From DATCMA01 sp036563645 (GTDB lineage Bacteria; Actinomycetota; Actinomycetes; Mycobacteriales; Micromonosporaceae), in NCBI GenBank assembly GCA_036563645.1, contig DATCMA010000028.1:62001-126000 (forward strand): a stretch of 64,000 bases of DNA, read 5' to 3'. A program made the position numbers and the translations under genes. This document shows positions 25,172 to 33,902 of the stretch, one piece after another (the stretch's first letter is position 1; each line of letters starts with the position of its first letter). The notes beneath the pieces are model-generated. The model was not told where the DNA came from and ran no database searches. It saw nothing but the letters and a program-made list of their open reading frames with translations.

Positions 25172-27721
25172 GTGGGCGCACCGGACCGCTCCGCTGACGT
25201 CCTGCTCAGTGACGGTACGACCGTCCATTTGCGACAAATTCGGCCGGAGGACGCGCCGGAGATCGTGGCGATGCACGCGCGTTTCTCCGAGCGCACCCGT
25301 TACCTGCGCTACTTCTCGCCGTATCCCCGCATTCCCGAGCGGGACCTCCAGCGCTTCGTCACCGTCGACCACCATGACCGCGAGGCGTTCGTGGTGCTCG
25401 CCGGTGAGCGGATCGTGGCGGTGGGGCGCTACGAGCGGCTCGGCCCCGACGCACCCGACGCCGAAGTGGCGTTCGTGGTGGAGGACGCCTATCAAGGGCG
25501 GGGCATCGGCTCGGTGCTGCTCGAACACCTCGCGGCCGCGGCGCGCGAGGAAGGGATTAGCCAATTCGTGGCCGAGGTGCTGCCGACCAACGCGCAGATG
25601 CTGCGGGTGTTCGCCGACGCCGGCTACCAGATTCGCCGGCAGTACGCCGACGGGGTGGTGCACCTCAGCTTCCCGATCGCGCCGACGGAGCAGTCCTTGG
25701 AGGTGCAGTGGGAGCGGGAGCACCGCAGCGAAGCGCGCTCCATCGCCCGGCTGCTCACTCCCCGGGGCGTCGCCGTCTACGGGGCGAGCGCCAGCGGCGA
25801 GGGGGTGGGCGCGGCGCTGCTCGGACACTTGCGTGACGGCGGATACACCGGCGCGGTGGTGCCGATTCACCCGACGGCGAAGCAGGTCGCGGGTTTGCCC
25901 GCGTGGCCTCGCGCGGCCGACGCGGGGCAGCCGATCGACCTGGCCGTCATCGCGGTGCCGGCCGAGGCGGTGGCGGACGCGGTGGCCGACGCGGGGGCGG
26001 CCGGCGCGCACGGGGTAGTCGTGATCTCGGCGGGCTTCGCCGAGACCGGCGAACGCGGCGCGGCCGAACAGGAGCGGGTGCTGCGCATCGCGCGCTCGGC
26101 GGGCATGCGTCTGGTGGGCCCCAACTGCCTCGGGATCGCCAACACCGACGCGCGGGTTCGCCTCAACGCGACGCTCGCCCCGCGGTTGCCTGACGCCGGC
26201 CGTGTCGGCTTCTTCAGCCAGTCCGGCGCGTTCGGTGTGGCGCTGCTCGCCGAGGCCGATCGGCGCGGGCTCGGGCTGTCGAGCTTCGTCTCGGCGGGGA
26301 ACCGGGCTGATGTCTCGGTCAACGACCTGCTGCAGTACTGGCAGGACGATCCCGGCACGGACGTCATCCTGCTCTACCTGGAGTCGTTCGGAAATCCGCG
26401 GAAGTTCGCGCGGCTGGCGCGGCGGATCGGGCGTACGAAGCCCATCGTCGCGCTCGCCTCGCCGGCGCCGGCGGCGACGTCGGACGTGCCGGGGCCCGAC
26501 GCCGCCGGTATCACCGCTTTGTTCGCGCGATCCGGTGTGATTCGGGTCGATACTGTGGCGGAGCTGTTCGACGTGGGGGTGCTGCTGGCGAGCCAGCCGC
26601 TGCCGGCGGGCAACCGCGTCGGTATCGTCGGCAACTCCTCGGCCCTGGTGGGCTTGGCGACTACCGCGTGCGCCGGGCGAGGGCTGGTGGTGGCGCCGGG
26701 CTATCCGCGGGACGTCGGCCCCCAAGCGGGCGCGCGGGAGTTCGGCGAGGCGCTGACCGCCACCGCGAATGACGACGCGGTGGACGCGTTGGTCGTGGTG
26801 TTCGCGCCCCCGCTGCCGGGCCAACACGTCGACGACGAGGATGACTTCGCCGACGCGCTGGCGCGGGTGGCGCGGGCCGGGGCGAAGCCCACCGTCGCCG
26901 CCTTCCTGGCTGGCCACGCCCCGTCGGGGGTGCCGGTATACCCGTCCGTGGAGGAGGCGGTCCGCGCGCTGGCGCGCGTGGTCGGCTACGCCGAGTGGCT
27001 GCGCCGGCCGCCGGGGACGATCCCCGCCCTACCGCACATCGCGCCGGACGCGGCCCGGCTGTCCGCGGCGGAGGTGCCGGCCGAGCAGCTCCTCGCGGCG
27101 TACGGGATCGACGTTGTTCCCGCGCGGGTCGCGGAGTCGGCGGAGTCCGCGGTCGCTCACGCTCGGGAGTTCGGCTATCCCGTGGCCCTCAAGGCGGCGG
27201 TGGAAGGGCTGCGCCACCGCTTCGACCTCGGCGCGGTGCGGTTGAACGTCGCGTCCGATGAGGCGGTCGCCCGCGCGTACGCCGAGATCGCTGCGGCGTT
27301 CGGCCCCAGCGTCCTGGTGCAACCGATGGTGGAGCCGGGCGTGCCGTGCGTGGTGGAGTCCGTCGAGGATTCGACGTTTGGCCCGGTGGTCGGCTTCGGT
27401 CTCGGTGGGGCGGCGATGGAGCTGCTCGGTGACCGCGCGTGGCGGGCCGCGCCGCTGACGGATCGCGACGCGATGGAGGTGCTCGACGAGCCCCGGGCGG
27501 CGCCGCTGCTGCACGGCTATCGCGGGGCCGCGCCGGTGAATCGGGACGCCTTGGCGGATCTCCTCATGCGGGTTGGCCGCCTCGTCGACGAGCATCCGGA
27601 GGTTCGCGCGCTGCGGCTCAACCCCGTGCTCGCTCGCCCCACCGGTCTGTCGGTCCTCCACGCGACTGTCCACATCGGAGATCCCAGTCCGCGTCCGGAC
27701 ACCGGACCTCGCCGGCTGTGA
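25172..27721 (+). CDS. Pat-like protein: GNAT acetyltransferase fused to an NDP-forming acyl-CoA synthetase-like domain
   Basis: 849 residues. A GNAT domain (about residues 15-165, with VEDAYQGRGIGSVLLEHL as the acetyl-CoA loop) is followed by a CoA-binding domain, a succinyl-CoA-synthetase-like domain and a C-terminal ATP-grasp domain. This is the actinobacterial domain order; enteric Pat has GNAT last. Related enzymes acetylate and inactivate acetyl-CoA synthetase. In active acyl-CoA synthetases a SHTG motif carries the phosphohistidine; here the matching stretch reads SDVPGPDAAG, so the synthetase part is probably a sensor. GTG 25172 has AGGGAG 8 bases upstream; GTG 25163 is an alternative. 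Confidence 0.85.
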   Translation: MGAPDRSADVLLSDGTTVHLRQIRPEDAPEIVAMHARFSERTRYLRYFSPYPRIPERDLQRFVTVDHHDREAFVVLAGERIVAVGRYERLGPDAPDAEVAFVVEDAYQGRGIGSVLLEHLAAAAREEGISQFVAEVLPTNAQMLRVFADAGYQIRRQYADGVVHLSFPIAPTEQSLEVQWEREHRSEARSIARLLTPRGVAVYGASASGEGVGAALLGHLRDGGYTGAVVPIHPTAKQVAGLPAWPRAADAGQPIDLAVIAVPAEAVADAVADAGAAGAHGVVVISAGFAETGERGAAEQERVLRIARSAGMRLVGPNCLGIANTDARVRLNATLAPRLPDAGRVGFFSQSGAFGVALLAEADRRGLGLSSFVSAGNRADVSVNDLLQYWQDDPGTDVILLYLESFGNPRKFARLARRIGRTKPIVALASPAPAATSDVPGPDAAGITALFARSGVIRVDTVAELFDVGVLLASQPLPAGNRVGIVGNSSALVGLATTACAGRGLVVAPGYPRDVGPQAGAREFGEALTATANDDAVDALVVVFAPPLPGQHVDDEDDFADALARVARAGAKPTVAAFLAGHAPSGVPVYPSVEEAVRALARVVGYAEWLRRPPGTIPALPHIAPDAARLSAAEVPAEQLLAAYGIDVVPARVAESAESAVAHAREFGYPVALKAAVEGLRHRFDLGAVRLNVASDEAVARAYAEIAAAFGPSVLVQPMVEPGVPCVVESVEDSTFGPVVGFGLGGAAMELLGDRAWRAAPLTDRDAMEVLDEPRAAPLLHGYRGAAPVNRDALADLLMRVGRLVDEHPEVRALRLNPVLARPTGLSVLHATVHIGDPSPRPDTGPRRL

Positions 27722-27722
27722 C

Positions 27723-27753
27723 GGGAAGGGCCTTGGCGGGCACGGCCCTTCCC
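27723..27753. terminator. Terminator between pat-like gene and sigma gene
   Basis: GGGAAGGGCC (27723-27732) and GGCCCTTCCC (27744-27753) form a perfect 10-bp stem between two convergent stops 36 bases apart. Confidence 0.75.
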
Positions 27754-27757
27754 CCGC

Positions 27758-28780
<1,023 letters not shown>

Positions 28781-28926
28781 CTTGTGTTGCCTCCCCGTGT
28801 TGCGAATTGCGTGGTGCTGGCGGCGCTGATCCGCACCGATGCCTTCAGCTTGGTGGGTGGGCTGTAAGACGAGAGTGAGAAAGCGAGGGACGGAGCAAGA
28901 ATCTGACGAAAATAAATGGTGAAATG

Positions 28927-28941
28927 TCTGAATAATTCAGA
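28927..28941. promoter_or_regulatory. Perfect palindrome in an AT-rich island upstream of sigB
   Basis: TCTGAATAATTCAGA is a 15-base perfect dyad inside a markedly AT-rich stretch (about 28895-28945), about 150 bases before the sigma gene. It is a likely operator or promoter element; the binding protein is unknown. Confidence 0.45.
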
Positions 28942-29073
28942 TGTACGATCAGGAGTTCTGCGTCACAGTTCCCGCACGCGTCCCTCGATACTCCGGCGAC
29001 CGTCCTAATCGTCCCTAGTGGACAAATACGCGGGCGCGACTCTCACCATCTGCGCGACTCGCACACGGTCGGC

Positions 29074-30597
29074 TCACACGGGTGTGACAATTCCCCGCTC
29101 GACCAGGTGGGAAATGATCGGGACAGCGTTCTGCCGCAGCTCCTCCTCGGGCACGTCGTGCGCGGCGGCGAGCAGGGCGAGCTGGTCACGCAGAGAGAGC
29201 TGGCCGGTGGCGCCGGCGACGAGGGAGACGACCAGCGGGTCCACCTCCTCGGCCCAGCGCAGGCCCCGCGTGCGGGCGAGCACCTGGCGATCCACCATCC
29301 AGCCGTCGGGGCCGAGGGACGCCTCCTGGCGCAGCTGCAGATCCTCGGCGGCCTTGTAGCGCGCGGCGAGCAACGCCTCGGCGTCGCGGGCACGCAGCCA
29401 GTCTTGCCGCTCGAACCAGGCGGCGATGTGCGTGCCGAGCGGCGGCTCCACCTGCTGACGCAGCTCTTCGATGCGGACGATGGGGTTGTCGTGGCCGCCG
29501 CGGCGCAACGTGATCACTCCAAAGCCGACGGCCTCCACCTTGTTGGCGTCGAACCAGTCCAGCCAGTCGTTGACGCGCCGGGGATCAGCCGGCTCGCTCG
29601 CGTCGGCGAGCCACAGGTTGACGTAGTCGATGGGGTCCGCGACCTCGCGCTGAATCACCCAGGCGTCCAGCCCGGTTCCCGCGATCCATCCCGCGACCCG
29701 CTCCTCCCAGCTCTCGCCGGAGATGTGGAGCCAGTTTGCCAAGTACTGCATCACGCCGCCCTCGGTGAGCAGCGAGGGCGCGGCGGCGGCGAGCTCGGCG
29801 CACACCGCGTCTCCGACCCGTCCGGAGTCGCGGTACGTGTGCGTCGCTGTCCCGGGGCCCACGACGAACGGCGGATTGCTGACGACGAGGTCGAATCGCC
29901 GGCCCGCGACCGGGGCGACGAGGTCACCGTGGAGCAGCTCCCACCGTTGGCCGTTGAGCGCGGCGGTCGTCGCCGCGAACCGCAGGGCCCGGACCGACAC
30001 GTCGGTCGCCGTGACTGCGTCGGCGTGGGTGGACAGGTGTAGCGCCTGCACCCCACACCCGGTGCCGAGATCGAGGGCGGTGCGGACGGGGCGGCGGATG
30101 GTCGCGCCGACGAGCGTGGTGGACGACCCGCCGATGCCGAGCACGTGATCGGGAGGGAGGGGTCGGCCGGGGCGGGCGCTGGCGGGCACGTCCGAGAGCA
30201 CCCACCAGGCGTCCCCGTATGGTTCGAGGTCCACGCCCTGGCGCAGTCCGATCTCCCCGGTCGCCTCGAGCGGGGCGGGCTCGACCAAACCCGCCGCGCG
30301 CGCCTCGGCCAGCGGCAGGGGCGCGAGCGCTGCGGCCACCGCGTCCTCCGGTTCGGTCTGCCCGCAGATGAACAGGCGGATCAAGGTGCCGAGGCGGTCC
30401 CGATCCTCGGTCAACCGCAGCGCCAGCCGGTAGTCGCTGCGGGCCACGCCGCTGGTGGCTTCGGGGCCGAGCCGGGTGGCGATGCCGTTGACGGTGTAAT
30501 CGGCGGTCACCAGGGCCTCGCGCAGGTGCGCGACTCCGGTAGGGGAGAGCAGGCCCGGGAACCCAGCGGTGAGGTCGTCTGCAGCCACGACGCTCAT
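29074..30597 (-). CDS. Class I SAM-dependent methyltransferase, N5-glutamine/RsmC-like with extra domains
   Basis: 507 residues from ATG 30597 (MSVVAADDLTAGF). The central Rossmann methyltransferase shows TALDLGTGCGVQALHLS and the NPPF motif (LVVSNPPFVVG), typical of enzymes that methylate amide or amino nitrogens of protein Gln or nucleic-acid bases. A helical N-terminal domain and a C-terminal winged-helix-like region flank it; this three-part layout is common in actinomycetes but its substrate is unknown to me. Divergent from the DUF1684 gene. Confidence 0.75.
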   Translation of the reverse strand: MSVVAADDLTAGFPGLLSPTGVAHLREALVTADYTVNGIATRLGPEATSGVARSDYRLALRLTEDRDRLGTLIRLFICGQTEPEDAVAAALAPLPLAEARAAGLVEPAPLEATGEIGLRQGVDLEPYGDAWWVLSDVPASARPGRPLPPDHVLGIGGSSTTLVGATIRRPVRTALDLGTGCGVQALHLSTHADAVTATDVSVRALRFAATTAALNGQRWELLHGDLVAPVAGRRFDLVVSNPPFVVGPGTATHTYRDSGRVGDAVCAELAAAAPSLLTEGGVMQYLANWLHISGESWEERVAGWIAGTGLDAWVIQREVADPIDYVNLWLADASEPADPRRVNDWLDWFDANKVEAVGFGVITLRRGGHDNPIVRIEELRQQVEPPLGTHIAAWFERQDWLRARDAEALLAARYKAAEDLQLRQEASLGPDGWMVDRQVLARTRGLRWAEEVDPLVVSLVAGATGQLSLRDQLALLAAAHDVPEEELRQNAVPIISHLVERGIVTPV

Positions 30598-30770
30598 CCT
30601 GCCCGGTCTGCGGCTGGTGGGGCGACAACGCGCCGGGGGTTCGTCGTGCCCGGTGCCGGTGAATCTCGTCGCGGACGGCGGCGAACCCGCCATCTGGACC
30701 GGCGAGGGGTGCCATCGTACGAGGTGGCGCGTGTCTGAGGGAGGCCACGGAGTGACGGGGAGGCAGCGCG

Positions 30771-31592
30771 ATGGCCACCACGCCCCGGGTGCCGGTCGAT
30801 CGCGATGAGTTCGTGCGGGACTGGGTGGGCTGGCGGGTGCGGCGGACCGAGGAGCTCCGCCACCCGCACGGCTGGCTCAGCGTGACCGCGTTGCACTGGC
30901 TGACCGAGGAGTTGCGTCCGTACTGGGGCGTCCCGGGGTGGTGGACCGGGCGTCCCGCCGGGGTGACCGTCCAGGCCGCGGCCGAGGACGGGCTGATGCT
31001 GCACGGCCGACCGGTGCGGGGCACCGCGGTGATCGCGGTAGCCGATGGGGCGCCATCGGCGTGGGCGACGTGCGGCGACAAGGCCATCGAGATCCTTCAG
31101 CGCAACGGTCGGTACGCGCTGCGCCTGCGCGACCCGACGGCGGTGACCCGGACCTGGTTCGCGGGAGTGCCCGCGTACGATCCGCGGCCGGAGTGGGTGG
31201 TGCCGGGCCTCTTCCACCCCTACGACCAGCCGCGTCTGGTGCTGCTCGGGTCCGTGGTCTCCGGAGTGACCCACCGGCAGCGCGCCGTCGGCGTGGTGCA
31301 GTTCCGCGTCGGTGGGGACGACTTTGCCCTGACCGCGTTCGGCCGCGCCGACGGCGGGTTGTGGGTGCCGTTCCGGGACGCGACGAGCGGGGTGACCACC
31401 TACGCGGGGGCGCGGTCGCTCACCATCCCGCCGCCCGCGCCGGACGGGCACGTGACGCTCGACTTCAATCGCGCGGCGAATCCCCCCTCGGCCTTCACGG
31501 ACTACGCCACGTGCGCGGTGCCTCCGCCCGAGAACACCCTGCCGATCCCGGTGGAGGCGGGGGAGCGCATGCCGATTCGCCCCGACCGGTGA
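30771..31592 (+). CDS. DUF1684 protein
   Basis: 273 residues, ATG with GGGGAGG upstream. The family pattern is clear: an N-terminal FVRDWVGWRVRRTEELRHPHGWLSV, a central beta-rich region and a C-terminal DFNRAANPPSAFTDYATCAVPPPENTLPIPVEAGE. No catalytic role is known to me. No signal peptide. 117 bases before the HhH-GPD gene. Confidence 0.85.
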   Translation: MATTPRVPVDRDEFVRDWVGWRVRRTEELRHPHGWLSVTALHWLTEELRPYWGVPGWWTGRPAGVTVQAAAEDGLMLHGRPVRGTAVIAVADGAPSAWATCGDKAIEILQRNGRYALRLRDPTAVTRTWFAGVPAYDPRPEWVVPGLFHPYDQPRLVLLGSVVSGVTHRQRAVGVVQFRVGGDDFALTAFGRADGGLWVPFRDATSGVTTYAGARSLTIPPPAPDGHVTLDFNRAANPPSAFTDYATCAVPPPENTLPIPVEAGERMPIRPDR

Positions 31593-31708
31593 GGAGAGCG
31601 CGGGCCGCCGCTGAGCCGGGGCGTACCGGGTGGGGTGGGGCGTGATCGAGGACGACACGATCCTGGGTGCGGCTCCGGTCGGCGCCGGGGAGCGGCAGGA
31701 TGAGACCC

Positions 31709-32278
31709 ATGACCCTCTCCTTGCCTATCGCCCCCGAGGCCAACCAGCTCCTGCGCGACAACCCGCTGGCCCTGCTGATCGGCATGCTCCTCGACCAGCA
31801 GGTGCCGATGGAGCGGGCCTTCGCCGCGCCGTACGAGTTGGCGCACCGGCTCGGTCGGGAGCTCGACGCGCACGTCCTCGCGGCGTACGACCCCGACGAG
31901 CTCGTCGCGGTCTTCAGCCAGCGACCCGCCTTGCACCGGTTCCCCCGGGCGATGGCCGCCCGGGTGCAGGAGCTGTGCCGGGTGCTCGTCGAGCGGTACG
32001 ACGGCGAGGCGAGCCGGGTGTGGGCGGACGTGGCCGACGGCGCCGAGCTCCTGCGCCGCGTCAGCGTGCTGCCCGGGTTCGGCCAGCAGAAGGCGCAGAT
32101 TTTCGTCGCGCTCCTCGGTAAGCGGTTCGAGGTACGGCCGACGGGGTGGCGGGAAGCCGCCGGCGAGTACGGCGAGGAGGGCGTCTACCGTTCGGTCGCC
32201 GACATCACCGATGAGGCGTCGCTGGCGAAGGTCCGGACGTACAAGCAGCAGGTGAAGGCGGCCGCGAAAGCGCGGTGA
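31709..32278 (+). CDS. HhH-GPD-family protein
   Basis: 189 residues. It begins PEANQLLRDNPLALLIGMLLDQQVPM, the opening of the helix-hairpin-helix DNA glycosylase superfamily subgroup found in actinomycetes. The hairpin is VSVLPGFGQQKAQIFVALL. I do not see the catalytic Asp/Lys motif of EndoIII or AlkA after it, so glycosylase activity is uncertain. I start at ATG 31709; ATG 31700 is in frame and also possible. Confidence 0.75.
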   Translation: MTLSLPIAPEANQLLRDNPLALLIGMLLDQQVPMERAFAAPYELAHRLGRELDAHVLAAYDPDELVAVFSQRPALHRFPRAMAARVQELCRVLVERYDGEASRVWADVADGAELLRRVSVLPGFGQQKAQIFVALLGKRFEVRPTGWREAAGEYGEEGVYRSVADITDEASLAKVRTYKQQVKAAAKAR

Positions 32279-32360
32279 GGATTCCCGCAGACTGTGCACG
32301 CCCCGGTGTGCCGGGCTGGCACGAGGTGCGAGGATGAGTGCAGCCAGAGGAGGGGCCGCC

Positions 32361-32708
32361 GTGAAGCGACGGGCGCAGCAACCAGTCTTGATCACCGACG
32401 CCGCGTACAGCCAGGACCACCAGCTCCACAGCCGGCAAGTGCGGTACCTCACGATGATGGGGATCCGGGCGGCCTGCCTCATCATCGGCGCGATCTTGGT
32501 CTCCGTCGAGGCGCCGCTGCTGTGGCTGTGGCTGCCGCTGTGCGCCGTCGGAATGGTGCTCGTCCCCTGGCTCGCGGTTCTCATCGCTAACGACCGGCCG
32601 CCGCGGGAAAACCACCGGTGGTGGCGGCGGTGGCGGCGTCGCATGCCCGTGGCGCTGTCGCCGGCACCGCACGAGCGTCCGGTCCGCACGATTGACGTGG
32701 AACCGTAA
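32361..32708 (+). CDS. DUF3099 membrane protein
   Basis: 115 residues with two membrane helices (about 35-55 and 58-78), starting VKRRAQQPVLITDAAYS, the family hallmark. GTG 32361 is preceded by GAGGAGGGG; an in-frame ATG at 32334 is possible but has a poorer site. Function unknown. Arg/Trp-rich C-terminal region is predicted cytoplasmic. Confidence 0.8.
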   Translation: MKRRAQQPVLITDAAYSQDHQLHSRQVRYLTMMGIRAACLIIGAILVSVEAPLLWLWLPLCAVGMVLVPWLAVLIANDRPPRENHRWWRRWRRRMPVALSPAPHERPVRTIDVEP

Positions 32709-32806
32709 GGAGAGGGATAAAACCCGTATCAGGGCGGTCGCGACCCGCCGAGTGGTCGACCGTTCCGTGGTGACCTGCCAGACTGGTGCGTCGGAGGTGT
32801 GACGTC

Positions 32807-33025
32807 GTGAGCACTCAGGTCTTGGAGCGTCCGGAGGTGAAGGACGCCGGCACCGGCCCGGAGCTGTTCCACTACGTGCGCAAGGACAAGATCGCGGAGA
32901 GCGCGGTCATGGGCACGTACGTCATCGCCCTGTGCGGCGAGCGGTTCCCGGTCACCAAGGCTCCGAAGCCGGATTCGCCGATTTGCCCGACCTGCAAGGA
33001 GATCTACGACTCGCTCGCCGAGTAA
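32807..33025 (+). CDS. DUF3039 small zinc-binding protein
   Basis: 72 residues from GTG 32807 (GGAGG 10 bases upstream). Conserved features: ELFHYVRKDKIAESAVMGTYVIALCGERF and a CPTC pair (DSPICPTCKEIY), a likely metal site with the preceding Cys and His. It is a small conserved actinobacterial protein of unknown role, often beside DUF3099 and the helicase. Confidence 0.85.
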   Translation: MSTQVLERPEVKDAGTGPELFHYVRKDKIAESAVMGTYVIALCGERFPVTKAPKPDSPICPTCKEIYDSLAE

Positions 33026-33096
33026 GGCGCATCCGATCGAGGAGGGACGGCCTCCCTCCTCGTCTGTCACGGCGGCCCCGCCGGTAACCTGCGGCG

Positions 33097-33735
33097 GTGA
33101 GCACCTCCACCGCCCTGTTGCTCGCAGACTTGGCCGGAGTCGCGGTGTTCGCCGCCTCCGGCGCCTCCGCCGCGGTTGTCAAGCGGCTGGACCTGTTCGG
33201 CGTGGGCTTCGTCGGGTTCGTCGCGGCGCTCGGTGGCGGCATCCTGCGGGATGTCGCCATCGGAGAAGTGCCGCCGCTCGCCTTCGCTGACTGGCGCTAC
33301 GCCACCACCGCCGCGGTCACGTCGGTCGCCGTGTTCTGGTTCCACCCGCAGCTCGTCCGGCTGCGGCGGACCGTCCTCCTGCTCGACGCGGCGGGACTCG
33401 GCCTGTTCACCGTCACCGGAACGCTCAAAGCGCTCGACGCCGGCGTCCCGCCGATGGGGAGTTGCCTCATCGGGATGCTCACCGGGATCGGCGGTGGGCT
33501 CGGTCGCGACCTTCTCACCGGCGAGATTCCGGTCGTGCTGCGCCGTGAGATCTACGCGTTAGCCGCCCTCGCCGGGGCGGTCACCGTCGCCGCCCTGGAC
33601 GCCTTCGGGTACGCGGAGCCGATCTGGCTCAGCGCCGCGGTGCTGCTCGTGGTCGCCCTCCGTGTGATCGCCCTGCGGCGCAAGTGGTCCGTCCCGGTGG
33701 CGCCCCAGTGGCCGCGGTCACGCGGGGGCTCGTAA
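33097..33735 (+). CDS. Trimeric intracellular cation channel (TRIC/UPF0126) family protein
   Basis: 212 residues with seven membrane helices. The two glycine-rich repeats of the family are seen: AALGGGILRDVAIGEVPP and TGIGGGLGRDLLTGEIPVVLR. Bacterial TRIC proteins conduct potassium and sodium; the physiological role here is unknown. The start is taken as the ORF opening at 33097; I see no ribosome-binding site close enough to decide it. Confidence 0.88.
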   Translation: MSTSTALLLADLAGVAVFAASGASAAVVKRLDLFGVGFVGFVAALGGGILRDVAIGEVPPLAFADWRYATTAAVTSVAVFWFHPQLVRLRRTVLLLDAAGLGLFTVTGTLKALDAGVPPMGSCLIGMLTGIGGGLGRDLLTGEIPVVLRREIYALAALAGAVTVAALDAFGYAEPIWLSAAVLLVVALRVIALRRKWSVPVAPQWPRSRGGS

Positions 33736-33788
33736 GCCGCCGCGAGGCGTTACCCCGGGCGGTGCCGACCCCCTGACTATGCTGAGTG

Positions 33789-33822
33789 CGCCTTCGCGCT
33801 CCGTCGGTCGCGAGGGCGTTTT
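33789..33822 (+). terminator. Hairpin with T-tract after the TRIC gene
   Basis: CGCCTTCGCG (33789-33798) pairs with CGCGAGGGCG (33809-33818) with one G-U pair, followed by TTTT. This is the only hairpin with a T-tract I noticed. TATGCT at 33778-33783 resembles a -10, so an alternative reading is a very short leader RNA. Confidence 0.65.
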
Positions 33823-33902
33823 CATGCTGCTGATCGCCGCTGGCCAGCAGCGGCTGGAGCGCACGAGCAGGCCGTTGGGTGGTCGGAAGGAGGGTCTCGA
33901 TC

